Shown: piece by piece, positions 1 through 7,331 of the stretch
Position numbering within the stretch: the first letter of the stretch is position 1
Layout: the number at the start of each line of letters is the position of its first letter
Source of the DNA: Guptibacillus hwajinpoensis
GTDB taxonomy: Bacteria > Bacillota > Bacilli > Bacillales > Guptibacillaceae
Direction: 5' to 3'
Assembly (NCBI RefSeq): GCF_020524165.1
Contig: NZ_JAIVKU010000004.1
Span: 186,001 to 250,000 of the forward strand
DNA: 64,000 nucleotides
Translations under genes and position numbers: made by a program
Notes under the pieces: model-generated
Seen by the model: only the letters and a program-made list of their open reading frames with translations
Told to the model about the DNA's origin: nothing
Databases searched by the model: none

Positions 1-570
1 GCTGTTATGCTTGTCATTGCTTCTCTTCAAGCAGCAAAAAGAGGAAAGGGAATACCGTACGCTTTTCTCCTATCACTCTCATCGCTTATTCTAATAGAAG
101 TGTTTGTTTTGTCACTATGGATCGCATTTGATATTATTCCATTTCAATCTGAACAGGTTATCCCGATGAGCGGAATGATTATTGGTAATAGCATGGTGGC
201 CACTGGTCTTGCATTTGAAAGAATGAAGAACGAATTTCATGACAGTAAAGGGAAAATCCTTGCTGCACTGTCACTCGGAGCGAATGCTTCACAGGCTTCC
301 AAAATGATTATTAGGAAAACGATTCGCGCTGCAATGATTCCAAATGTTGATGGTTTAAAAACAATAGGACTTGTGCAATTACCTGGGATGATGACAGGAC
401 TAATTCTTGGAGGGGCTTCGCCGATTGAGGCCATTCGCTATCAGATTGTGATTTCAATTAGTATCTTTTCATCTGTATCGATTTGTGCGATGATTATTTC
501 GTTAGTAACGTATCGGTTTTTCTTTAATCGGAAACTGCAGTTACTTGAAGGAAAGGGAGGAAGAAAATAA
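1..570 (+). CDS. UPF0014/FetB-type ABC transporter permease (5' truncated)
   Basis: C-terminal 189 residues of an integral membrane protein; the frame is open to base 1, so the true start lies upstream of the window. Hydrophobic segments alternate with a cytoplasmic stretch containing the GLVQLPGMMTGLILGGASP region typical of the UPF0014 (YbbM/FetB) family. FetB is the membrane subunit of the FetAB exporter linked to iron homeostasis in E. coli; the ATPase partner would be expected just upstream, outside the window. The stop overlaps the next start by one base (TAATG), so the two genes are translationally coupled. Family assignment is confident; the iron substrate is only inferred from E. coli. 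Confidence 0.85.
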   Translation, partial: AVMLVIASLQAAKRGKGIPYAFLLSLSSLILIEVFVLSLWIAFDIIPFQSEQVIPMSGMIIGNSMVATGLAFERMKNEFHDSKGKILAALSLGANASQASKMIIRKTIRAAMIPNVDGLKTIGLVQLPGMMTGLILGGASPIEAIRYQIVISISIFSSVSICAMIISLVTYRFFFNRKLQLLEGKGGRK

Positions 571-875
571 TGGCGATTGTAGATGTTACCGTAATTCCAA
601 TTGGGACAGAAACACCAAGTGTTAGTAAGTATGTAGCCGATGTACAGGAGATTCTTGAATCCTTTTCGGATCGCATTACCTATCGTTTAACACCTATGAG
701 TACCCTTATTGAAGGAGATATTTCTGATCTCCTTGATGTTGTTAAAGCGATCCATGAGGCGCCTTTTCAAGCTGGCATCGAGCGTGTAGCTACAAATTTA
801 CGAATTGATGATCGTCGAGATAAAAAAGTGAGAATGGATGATAAACTCGAATCAGTTAAAAGACATTTAAAATAA
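570..875 (+). CDS. yqgV: MTH1187/YkoF-family thiamine-binding protein YqgV
   Basis: A 101-residue soluble protein with the MTH1187 (DUF77) signature: an N-terminal DVTVIPIGT strand, a SVSKYVADV helix start and a central YRLTPMSTLIEGD strand. Family members are small ferredoxin-like-fold proteins that bind thiamine or related ligands; their physiological role is still vague. Full length for the family. The ATG overlaps the stop of the upstream permease gene, with a GGGAGG ribosome binding site inside that gene. A bidirectional terminator follows about 55 bases after the stop. The gene starts the block collinear with B. subtilis yqgV to yqiY. Confidence 0.85.
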   Translation: MAIVDVTVIPIGTETPSVSKYVADVQEILESFSDRITYRLTPMSTLIEGDISDLLDVVKAIHEAPFQAGIERVATNLRIDDRRDKKVRMDDKLESVKRHLK

Positions 876-930
876 ATGTTACGTGTATTGAACGTGTTTT
901 GGTAGTATCAATGCCTTAAAATTGAGTATA

Positions 931-957
931 AAAAAACAGCCGAAATGGCTGTTTTTT
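931..957. terminator. Bidirectional intrinsic terminator between yqgV and yqgW
   Basis: AAAAAACAGCC, a short loop, then GGCTGTTTTTTT: a G+C-rich stem flanked by A and T tracts on the two sides, so it can stop transcripts from both directions. It sits exactly between the converging stops of yqgV and yqgW. Confidence 0.85.
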
Positions 958-1143
958 TTAGTGGCCTCCGCCGCCACCAGATCCGAAAAGAATATCGATC
1001 ATTGTAGCAACAGTAAAGGCGCCGAATACAAGCACTGTTAATCCTGCAAAGGCAAGGCCCATAAAGTTTTTTTCACGAAGAGATCGAAAAACGCCCCAAA
1101 CGCAAAATAAAGTAACGATTGCAAAAATAACTGCTAATCCCAT
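958..1143 (-). CDS. yqgW: DUF2759 small membrane protein YqgW
   Basis: A 61-residue protein with two predicted membrane helices and a glycine-rich SGGGGGH tail, matching the DUF2759 family found next to yqgV in Bacillus. Function unknown. I chose the ATG at 1143 because AGGGAGG lies at the right distance upstream. The longer open frame to 1203 adds 20 polar residues without a ribosome binding site. It converges on yqgV. Confidence 0.8.
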   Translation of the reverse strand: MGLAVIFAIVTLFCVWGVFRSLREKNFMGLAFAGLTVLVFGAFTVATMIDILFGSGGGGGH

Positions 1144-1289
1144 TTGGAATACCTCCCTATCCATGCACTCTGTATCAGTATACCCGTAAAATGGCTGTTG
1201 CATGGTTGAATCGTAAATTTTTTTAACTTTCTGGTATGTACAATAAGTCCTTTCTTATTTTAACCGTTTTCTTTTCGTTTGTCGAGGTG

Positions 1290-1766
1290 TTATTCGCTCC
1301 ATAATGTAAGTTCTATGTTGTAGGCTCGAGCGATACCCTCCATTAATTCAATGTGCATTCGATCAATAAAAAAGAGATTTTCATCCTTGCATATGAGGTG
1401 TTCCTCCATTTGCAAAAGTGCCATTTCTCTCTGCTGATTGTCTCCTTTATTGATCATAAAGTAAGAAATCATTTCTTTATAGAGATAGTGTTCGTTATTT
1501 TGAGAAGTAAATCCGTAGTCTGTAAATGAGCTCCTTAATTCCGAAGCTTGAGATAGATGAATAAGTGGGTAAAAACCTTCAAGTACATCTTTTGATTGAT
1601 AATAGTTCTGAAGCGCGTTTGCTTCTTCTCGAGTAGATAGGATGACAAGCTGCTTATCTCGATCCAACACTTTTGCCATCTCAGCTGTTTTCTTGACTAG
1701 TTGTGCTATGAAACCAGGGAGTTTATGAACAGGTGGTTTCATCTCAACTCCAAACACGATATTCAA
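1290..1766 (-). CDS. Hypothetical protein, unrecognised
   Basis: A 158-residue soluble protein that I do not recognise. It is rich in Leu, Glu, Gln and Met, with no signal peptide, membrane segment or obvious catalytic motif, and is probably mostly helical. The preferred start is TTG at 1766: AAAGGAGA lies 8-9 bases upstream of it, whereas the ATG at 1775 overlaps that site. It lies upstream of yqgW on the same strand and divergent from yqgX. B. subtilis has no counterpart I can recall between yqgW and yqgX. Coding character is supported by frame length and the ribosome binding site only. Confidence 0.6.
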   Translation of the reverse strand: MNIVFGVEMKPPVHKLPGFIAQLVKKTAEMAKVLDRDKQLVILSTREEANALQNYYQSKDVLEGFYPLIHLSQASELRSSFTDYGFTSQNNEHYLYKEMISYFMINKGDNQQREMALLQMEEHLICKDENLFFIDRMHIELMEGIARAYNIELTLWSE

Positions 1767-1842
1767 TCGAAACATCTCCTTTTAATCCATCTTTTGTTTA
1801 GTGTAGAATAAGAAACATAATCTTTCAATGGAGGCGAACGTA

Positions 1843-2484
1843 ATGAAATGGAAACAAATGGCTGTAGGCCCTGTGCAAGCAAACGCCGGAATCATCTGGA
1901 ATGAAAGTAAGGAAGCCCTTCTCATTGATCCGGGAGCTGAAGGTGGACGGATTAAGAGAAAAGTGGAGAGCCTTGAAATAAAACCATTGGCTATTCTATT
2001 AACTCATGCTCATTTTGATCATATTGGTGCCGTTGATTTATTAAGAGAGACTTATAAGGTACCGGTCTATTTGCATACATACGAATCGAACTGGCTTTCA
2101 GACCCTTCTTTAAATGGTTCAAAACTTTTCCCGGTTGTTGAAAACATTTCAAGTAAGCCTGCTGATCATCTCTTTGAGGGAGAAGGGGATATGAAAATTG
2201 GTTCATTTGAATTTACAGTGTTTGAGACGCCGGGGCACTCACCAGGTAGCGTTTCGTTTTATTTTCAGAATGAGAATATTGTTTTTTCAGGTGACGCGCT
2301 TTTTGCAGGAAGTATAGGAAGAACAGATCTTCCAGGTGGAAATCAAAAACAATTGCTAAAGAGCATACATGATCGCCTTTTGGTCCTTCCTGAACATACC
2401 ATCGTCGCGTCTGGACATGGGCCAACTACAACAATTGAAGCTGAGATGACTGAAAACCCATTTCTGAATGGCTTTTCTTTATAA
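1843..2484 (+). CDS. yqgX: Metallo-beta-lactamase-fold hydrolase YqgX
   Basis: A 213-residue MBL-fold protein of the glyoxalase II-like group. The metal ligands are visible: HAHFDHIG (HxHxDH), ETPGHSPGS (third His), FSGDALFAGSIGRTD (bridging Asp) and the C-terminal SGHGP His. Such proteins bind two metal ions and hydrolyse thioesters or similar substrates; the substrate here is unknown. The ATG at 1843 follows GGAGGCGAACGTA; an in-frame ATG at 1828 overlaps that site and is unlikely. The next gene starts 3 bases after the stop, so the two form an operon. Confidence 0.88.
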   Translation: MKWKQMAVGPVQANAGIIWNESKEALLIDPGAEGGRIKRKVESLEIKPLAILLTHAHFDHIGAVDLLRETYKVPVYLHTYESNWLSDPSLNGSKLFPVVENISSKPADHLFEGEGDMKIGSFEFTVFETPGHSPGSVSFYFQNENIVFSGDALFAGSIGRTDLPGGNQKQLLKSIHDRLLVLPEHTIVASGHGPTTTIEAEMTENPFLNGFSL

Positions 2485-2487
2485 TCA

Positions 2488-3561
2488 ATGTCATTAAAAA
2501 ATATCATCATCAATGAAATCGAACGTAGTTCTGAAGAGTTCATTACTTTCGAGCGGTTTATGACGCTTTCGCTTTATCATCCAAAACTTGGTTATTATCA
2601 AAAGGATGTACCCAAAACCGGTATAAAAGGTGATTTCATTACCTCAACGAGTGTTCATGACGTTTATTCGCGCGTAATGGCCCGAGTCCTCATAAATGAG
2701 ATACAGAGCAACGGGTATGCTCCGATCATTGTCGATGCGGGTTCTGGTGATGGAAAATTCATTTCTTCCTTTCTTGATGAAGTAAAATTCGTTGACCATC
2801 AATTTTATGAAAAGTTAACTTATTTTGTACTGGAATCCAGTCCTTATCACCAGCAATTAATTACAAATCGTACAAAGCAACATGATGTGGAGATCTTTCC
2901 TTCACTAACGTCAATGAAGAAAGTGCTCCCCAAGTTAAATGGGATACTATTCTCAAATGAATTGCTTGATGCGTTTCCTGTTCGTGTCATTGAAAAACAA
3001 CATGAACTGGTTGAAGTATGTGTTGGTTTGGATGAGAATAATTGTTTTACAGAGGTATACAGGCCCTGTACAGACCCTGTAATTCTGAATTGGACTGCAC
3101 GTCACCAGCTTCAAATTAGTGATGGTCAGAGGATCGAAATCCCACTTGCCATGGGAAAATGGTTGGATGAAGTTGGAAATTGGTTAGCTAATGGGAAAGT
3201 TATTACAGTAGATTACGGTTATACAAACGAAGAGTGGAAATCCCCAGAACGAAAAAGAGGCAGCCTTAGGGGATATAGAAATCATCAATTGATTGAGAAC
3301 GTCTTACAGACCCCAGGGGAAATGGATATAACAACTCACGTTCACATTGATGCGATAAAAAACATAGGTTTGAGCCACGGAATGAAGTGGGTAAGCTGTA
3401 TGCCTCAAGGAGAGTTTCTTTTAAAAGAGGGTTTACTTCAATTTCTTCAGCAAACTAGTCCTAATAATCCTTTTTCCAAAGAACACAAACAAAATCGGGC
3501 AATAAGGTGGCTTGCAGAGTCAAATCAATTTCTAGTAATGATCCAAGAAAAGCGCCAATAA
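2488..3561 (+). CDS. MidA/NDUFAF7-type SAM-dependent methyltransferase
   Basis: A 357-residue protein of the COG1565 (DUF185, MidA) family. Visible landmarks are FITSTSVHDVYSRVMA near the N-terminus, the SAM-binding VDAGSGDGKF at about residue 90, LFSNELLDAFPVR at about 160, and VDYGY near 250. Eukaryotic members methylate an arginine of a mitochondrial complex I subunit; the bacterial substrate is unknown. It is coupled to yqgX by a 3-base gap with no clear ribosome binding site of its own, and is followed by a bidirectional terminator. Confidence 0.85.
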   Translation: MSLKNIIINEIERSSEEFITFERFMTLSLYHPKLGYYQKDVPKTGIKGDFITSTSVHDVYSRVMARVLINEIQSNGYAPIIVDAGSGDGKFISSFLDEVKFVDHQFYEKLTYFVLESSPYHQQLITNRTKQHDVEIFPSLTSMKKVLPKLNGILFSNELLDAFPVRVIEKQHELVEVCVGLDENNCFTEVYRPCTDPVILNWTARHQLQISDGQRIEIPLAMGKWLDEVGNWLANGKVITVDYGYTNEEWKSPERKRGSLRGYRNHQLIENVLQTPGEMDITTHVHIDAIKNIGLSHGMKWVSCMPQGEFLLKEGLLQFLQQTSPNNPFSKEHKQNRAIRWLAESNQFLVMIQEKRQ

Positions 3562-3592
3562 AAAAAGACGATGTGTGAGCATCGTCTTTTTT
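3561..3592. terminator. Bidirectional intrinsic terminator
   Basis: AAAAAAGACGATG, loop, CATCGTCTTTTTT. It separates the methyltransferase gene from the convergent yqgY. Confidence 0.88.
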
Positions 3593-3600
3593 CATTCCAA

Positions 3601-3846
3601 TTAATGACCGCCTGATCCAGGCGTCATCATGAACACTGACCAGTAGGAAAAACCGACCATAAACAAAGTTAAGTATACACCAAAAATATACAAATAAGTA
3701 CGTTCTGTTAAGTTTAAATAACTTAACGCTAAAAACATGCCGGCCTGGCCAAGGAACAGCAATCCCAATACAGGCATCTCACCAATGAAGCCCATGAGTG
3801 AGAAAATACCAGTCCAGAAAGCTAAAACTCGGTACATTCTAGGCAT
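3601..3846 (-). CDS. yqgY: DUF2626 membrane protein YqgY
   Basis: An 81-residue protein with three short hydrophobic segments and a conserved MYRVLAFWTGIFS start and PGSGGH end, as in DUF2626 (YqgY) proteins of Bacillus. Function unknown. The ATG at 3846 is preceded by AAGGGAGGAAC at good spacing. It is monocistronic and convergent with the methyltransferase gene. Confidence 0.85.
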   Translation of the reverse strand: MPRMYRVLAFWTGIFSLMGFIGEMPVLGLLFLGQAGMFLALSYLNLTERTYLYIFGVYLTLFMVGFSYWSVFMMTPGSGGH

Positions 3847-4028
3847 AAAAGTTCCTCCCTTGCTCGTTCATTCCCCATACATATCGTATTATATATGAGT
3901 TCTTGTGGAAAAGTAAATGCTAGTCTCATGGCAAAATAATGACTTTCCTTATTTAACCTTGAAAAGGGTTCCAATTTATTATCCCAAATCGTTCACAAAA
4001 ATACAAATCTTTTTCTTGTACAATATTT

Positions 4029-4054
4029 GTTTAACTGTTGTATAATGTGGGTAA
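4029..4054 (+). promoter_or_regulatory. SigB-type promoter of mgsR
   Basis: GTTTAA at 4029-4034, a 14-base spacer, then GGGTAA at 4049-4054. This fits the general-stress sigma factor SigB pattern (GTTTAA-N12-15-GGGTAT) with one mismatch. A TATAAT at 4041-4046 lies inside the spacer and could serve SigA. B. subtilis mgsR is known to be SigB-dependent. Confidence 0.7.
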
Positions 4055-4094
4055 AGTTAGTTATCAACGGAAAACGAATCGGGGAGGATTTAAA

Positions 4095-4478
4095 TTGGAA
4101 GATAAATTATTGTTTTATACGTACCCAAGCTGCACATCTTGTAGAAAAACAAAAGCATGGTTAAAAGAAAATGGTGTTGATTTTGAAGAGCGTCACCTAT
4201 TCAAAGACACCCCTTCAATTGAAGAGCTAAAAGAAATTATTACATTATCCACTGATGGCATTGAAGAAATCCTTGCAAGAAGAAGTACCTCGTTCAAGAA
4301 ACTAAATGTTGAAATCGACGATCTTACTCTTAGTGAAATGCTTGAGCTCATGCATAATGAACCAAAGTTATTAAGAAGACCAATTGTTACAAATGGAAAG
4401 AAATTAATTGTTGGTTATAACAAGTCGGGTTTACAAAATCTTAAGCAACGTAAAAAGAAACTTGCTGTCGTTTCTTAA
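4095..4478 (+). CDS. mgsR: Spx/MgsR-family transcriptional regulator
   Basis: A 127-residue ArsC/Spx-fold regulator. The N-terminal strand leads into a CTSC redox switch at residues 13-16, and the C-terminus carries the RRPIVTNGKKLIVGYN segment shared by Spx, MgsR and ArsC proteins. Spx-type proteins bind the RNA polymerase alpha subunit. MgsR (YqgZ) modulates a subset of the general stress regulon. The identification as MgsR rather than Spx rests on synteny and the SigB-type promoter. The TTG at 4095 follows GGGGAGGATTTAAA. The stop codon abuts the 3' end of the convergent tRNA-Gln gene, and the last codons encode that tRNA's terminator on the other strand. Confidence 0.82.
   Translation: MEDKLLFYTYPSCTSCRKTKAWLKENGVDFEERHLFKDTPSIEELKEIITLSTDGIEEILARRSTSFKKLNVEIDDLTLSEMLELMHNEPKLLRRPIVTNGKKLIVGYNKSGLQNLKQRKKKLAVVS
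4452..4476 (-). terminator. tRNA-Gln terminator inside the mgsR coding end
   Basis: On the minus strand AAGAAAC, an 8-base loop, GTTTCTT and a short T run start immediately after the tRNA 3' end. The arms are 4470-4476 and 4455-4461 in plus coordinates. They coincide with the final codons of mgsR (KKKLAVVS), so one stretch serves as a protein end and as an opposite-strand terminator. Confidence 0.6.
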
Positions 4479-4550
4479 CTGGGCTAGCTGGATTCGAACC
4501 AGCGCATGACGGAATCAAAATCCGTTGCCTTACCGCTTGGCTATAGCCCA
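4479..4550 (-). tRNA. tRNA-Gln (anticodon UUG)
   Basis: The minus strand folds as a standard cloverleaf. The 7-bp acceptor stem is TGGGCTA with TAGCCCA. The anticodon stem ACGGA/TCCGT encloses the loop TTTTGAT with anticodon TTG, and the T loop is TTCGAAT. The discriminator base is G and CCA is not encoded. The gene is convergent with mgsR with no spacer between the mgsR stop and the tRNA end. Confidence 0.96.
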
Positions 4551-4602
4551 TTAAATTCATGCACTAGTAGTATGATCGGTGACTTAAAAACTTATACTTA
4601 TT

Positions 4603-4631
4603 TTTGTAAGAAGGATGGAATGTCCGGTCAA
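4603..4631 (-). promoter_or_regulatory. SigA promoter of tRNA-Gln
   Basis: Minus strand TTGACC (4626-4631), 17-base spacer, TACAAA (4603-4608). Transcription would begin near 4596, about 45 bases ahead of the mature tRNA 5' end. Confidence 0.55.
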
Positions 4632-4666
4632 TTAGTGGAATAAGATAACATCATAATCCATGTCAC

Positions 4667-4704
4667 AGCGATATGCGGAAATGTTTCTGCGTATCGCTTT
4701 TTCT
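4667..4704 (+). terminator. Strong intrinsic terminator downstream of tRNA-Gln region
   Basis: A 15-bp stem starting AGCGATATGCGGAAA, closed by a TG turn and followed by TTTTTCTT on the plus strand. No plus-strand gene ends nearby except mgsR, whose readthrough transcript would cross the tRNA gene in antisense before stopping here. Confidence 0.8.
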
Positions 4705-4788
4705 TATTGTCTTGTTAAAACAGTACGGGAAAAATCATATAAAATGAGTTATTCTAAAGTTAGTGGTAGAAAGTAGGTGATAAGCGCA

Positions 4789-4983
4789 GTGAAAACACTC
4801 ATGATATTAGCAGTTTCAACCTTTCAAATGTTGATTATCGTCATGTTTTTTATCCGTATATTTTGGGTTCCATATGTAATGATCGGATATGCGCTTTCAC
4901 TTGGTTGCTTGATTTATTTACTAGTAAAGGACCGAAGAAAAATGGAAAAGGAGGAACGAAATGATGATGATCGTAACTACTGA
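4789..4983 (+). CDS. Small membrane protein of unknown function
   Basis: A 64-residue protein with two membrane segments (ILAVSTFQMLIIVMFFIRIF and VMIGYALSLGCLIYLL) and a charged tail, DRRKMEKEERNDDDRNY. I do not recognise the family. I prefer the GTG at 4789 because AGGTGA lies 8 bases upstream; an alternative GTG at 4777 overlaps that site. The 3' end overlaps the YbjQ-family gene by 23 bases, so the two are probably co-translated. Confidence 0.6.
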   Translation: MKTLMILAVSTFQMLIIVMFFIRIFWVPYVMIGYALSLGCLIYLLVKDRRKMEKEERNDDDRNY

Positions 4984-5278
4984 TCATGTTGCAAACAAAA
5001 CCATTAAAGAAGTCATTGGATATGTTAGGGGAAGTACTGTTCAATCGAAGCACGTCGGGAAGGATATCCTTGCAAGCCTTCGGACGATTGTAGGTGGCGA
5101 AATTACAGAATATACGGAAATGATGACAGAAGCTAGACAGAGGGCGATAGCGAGAATGGTAAAGGATGCTGAGGGTAAGGGGGCCAATGCAGTTGTGGCT
5201 TTCAGATTACAATCTTCAGCGGTTATGTCAAGCGCATCCGAAATTATCGCTTATGGAACTGCGGTGGTGATCGAGTAA
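4961..5278 (+). CDS. YbjQ/UPF0145 family protein
   Basis: A 105-residue protein with the UPF0145 (YbjQ) pattern: an N-terminal TTDHVANKTIKEVIGYVRG, a central TEYTEMMTEARQRAIARM helix and a GANAVVAFR strand followed by an IIAYGTAVVIE end. It is annotated in databases as a putative heavy-metal-binding domain, but the function is unproven. GGAGGAACGAA precedes the ATG at 4961; two further ATG codons follow directly, so the exact start may be 4964 or 4967. It overlaps the upstream small membrane protein gene. Confidence 0.82.
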   Translation: MMMIVTTDHVANKTIKEVIGYVRGSTVQSKHVGKDILASLRTIVGGEITEYTEMMTEARQRAIARMVKDAEGKGANAVVAFRLQSSAVMSSASEIIAYGTAVVIE

Positions 5279-5302
5279 ATGGTCTGATGGGGGTGAGTTA
5301 GA

Positions 5303-6151
5303 ATGTGGAAACAGCTTTTTGTCCAAACAGAACGAGGTAGATTTGAGGTGTTTGTAAAAGGGACTGGTCCACCTCTATGTGTGACGCACCTTTATTCTCA
5401 GTTTAATGCAAGCGGTGATTATTTCGCCGATGTGTTTACTAGAGAACACACTGTATATTTAGTGAATTTAAAAGAAGCAGGTAACTCTGATTCTGTGAGA
5501 TCGCCTTATGAATTCTTTATGCTGGAAACAGTGTTTGATCTTGAAAGTATACGTGAAGCGCTTCAAATTAAAAGATGGATATTTGCAGGACACTCAACTG
5601 GAGGAATGCTTGGCTGTCTCTATGGGATTCATGCTTCTAATTCGCTCGACGCATTGTTGATTGTAGGGGCTGCTGCTAGGGAATATGCCACATCTTCTTC
5701 CGCTTGTATCTATCATGTTGAACACCCTCACTATAAGATGATGCAGCAGTTTATTGAACGGTTAAAAGATCCTTATCTCGAGGAAAATCAACGGCGAAAA
5801 ATAGCTGAAGAGCGGACGAAACTTTCTCTTTATCGACCAGATCACTATAGCTCCTTTTTTTCAAAACCAATACATAAAAAGATGTCAGCAGCTAGAATGA
5901 ATTTTTTCGCAAGAGAAATATTGCAGTTTGACGTAACCAAACAGTTGCCTGTCGTTAATACGCCTACTTTTATTGCTTGTGGGAGATATGATGTGCAATG
6001 TCCACTTCCTTTTTCCGAAGAAATGGCCAATTTTATTCCTCATGCACAATTAGTTATTTTTGAAGAAAGCAATCATTATCCATTCCTGGAAGAAAAGGAA
6101 TTGTTCGAAGTAGTCATACAGGAGTTTCTAAAAACTAAATGTTTAAATTAA
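5303..6151 (+). CDS. Alpha/beta hydrolase
   Basis: A 282-residue alpha/beta-hydrolase-fold protein. The nucleophile elbow is FAGHSTGGML (GxSxG, Ser about residue 99), an acidic residue lies in the CGRYDVQCP loop, and the catalytic His is in EESNHYPFLEE. No signal peptide, so it is probably cytoplasmic. The substrate cannot be told from sequence. A GGGGGTGAG site precedes the ATG 24 bases after the YbjQ gene, so the three genes from 4789 may be one operon ending at the terminator at 6170. This gene is not part of the B. subtilis yqg-yqh order. Confidence 0.8.
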   Translation: MWKQLFVQTERGRFEVFVKGTGPPLCVTHLYSQFNASGDYFADVFTREHTVYLVNLKEAGNSDSVRSPYEFFMLETVFDLESIREALQIKRWIFAGHSTGGMLGCLYGIHASNSLDALLIVGAAAREYATSSSACIYHVEHPHYKMMQQFIERLKDPYLEENQRRKIAEERTKLSLYRPDHYSSFFSKPIHKKMSAARMNFFAREILQFDVTKQLPVVNTPTFIACGRYDVQCPLPFSEEMANFIPHAQLVIFEESNHYPFLEEKELFEVVIQEFLKTKCLN

Positions 6152-6169
6152 AAAAATCGATACTCAAAG

Positions 6170-6205
6170 AAGGATTTACCAGGAAACTGGCGAATCCTTT
6201 TCTTT
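6170..6205 (+). terminator. Intrinsic terminator before comGA
   Basis: AAGGATT-TA-CCAG, a GAAA tetraloop, CTGG-CG-AATCCTT, then TTCTTT. It ends the hydrolase transcript only about 45 bases before the comGA start codon. Confidence 0.8.
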
Positions 6206-6248
6206 ACGATTTCAAAATCGTGAAAATTGACGGTAGGAAGGTGTGTTT

Positions 6249-7331
6249 TTGCTAAATATAGAAGAAAAGGGGAAAGACATTATTAAACAAGCGATGGAAG
6301 TAGGGGCATCAGATGTTCATTTTCATCCTAAGGAGAAAGGGGCATCCATTCAATTCCGAGTCGATAATCGCCTTTACGATGCACTATGGTTACCAATGGT
6401 CGTTGCTGAAAAGGTTTTGTCTCATTTTAAATTTCTGAGCGGAATGGACATTGGTGAAAAACGTCGTCCCCAAAATGGAGCCATGGATATGGTTCTTTAC
6501 CCAAGAAAACTTCATCTCCGCCTTTCCACAATTCCCACTCCTTACCACGAAAGTCTCGTTATTCGCATATTGCCACAAGATGAAACTCACTCCTTTAAAG
6601 AACTTTTTCTTTTTCCCTCCATTGCAAACCGACTTCTTCAAATTGTTAGCTGTAATAGCGGTTTATTTATGATCACAGGTCCTACTGGATCAGGAAAAAC
6701 GACAACGATGTACTCCTTATTGCAAACGTTAAGCGTAAAGCGACATCGACGCGTCCTCACAATCGAAGATCCGATCGAAAAAAGAAATCCGGATTTTATT
6801 CAAATGGAAGTGAATGAAAAGGCTGGACTTTCTTATTATGAGGGTTTTAAAGCCGGTTTAAGGCATGATCCTGATATTCTTGTCGTTGGAGAGATACGCG
6901 ATGAACAAACGGCTCAACTCGCAATACGAGCTAGTATGACAGGCCATTTGGTTGTTTCCACACTTCATACGGGTAGTACTTTGGAATGTATTCCAAGATT
7001 ACTCGAATTCGGTATCCCACTTCATAACATTACCCAGACCCTAAGAGGGGTTGCGACTCAGCGATTAGTGCCTTTAAAGTGTCCTTACTGTGATGTATGT
7101 TCTCTTGAATGTCTTAAACGGAGAACCCGTAGAAAACTCGCTGTTGTTGAAATCCTCGCTGGCCTACATCTTCAGAAAGCCCTCGATGATCCTGTGCTTT
7201 TAACCATACCAGGTCAAACCACCATTAAAGACTATATTCTTAGAGCTTATGCCCTTGGCTATATACAAAAAGAAACTGTTGAGAAGGAGTTGGGTTTATT
7301 TAATCGTGAAACGATCCAAATGGAAGCTTGA
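6249..7331 (+). CDS. comGA: Competence pseudopilus assembly ATPase ComGA
   Basis: A 360-residue type II/IV secretion traffic ATPase of the GspE/PilB group. Walker A is ITGPTGSGKTTTMYSL, the Asp box follows as TIEDPIE, and Walker B is DILVVGEIRD. A His box and a CPYCDVCSLEC zinc-like cluster follow. It powers assembly of the ComG pseudopilus that carries DNA through the wall. TTG at 6249 is 7 bases after AGGAAGG; GTG at 6243 is too close to that site. First gene of the comGA-GG operon. No ComK box (AAAA-N5-TTTT) is evident upstream. Confidence 0.93.
   Translation: MLNIEEKGKDIIKQAMEVGASDVHFHPKEKGASIQFRVDNRLYDALWLPMVVAEKVLSHFKFLSGMDIGEKRRPQNGAMDMVLYPRKLHLRLSTIPTPYHESLVIRILPQDETHSFKELFLFPSIANRLLQIVSCNSGLFMITGPTGSGKTTTMYSLLQTLSVKRHRRVLTIEDPIEKRNPDFIQMEVNEKAGLSYYEGFKAGLRHDPDILVVGEIRDEQTAQLAIRASMTGHLVVSTLHTGSTLECIPRLLEFGIPLHNITQTLRGVATQRLVPLKCPYCDVCSLECLKRRTRRKLAVVEILAGLHLQKALDDPVLLTIPGQTTIKDYILRAYALGYIQKETVEKELGLFNRETIQMEA

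Noticed and set aside
6451..6672. Plus-strand 73-residue frame inside comGA
   Set aside because: Alternative frame of the ATPase gene without its own ribosome binding site.
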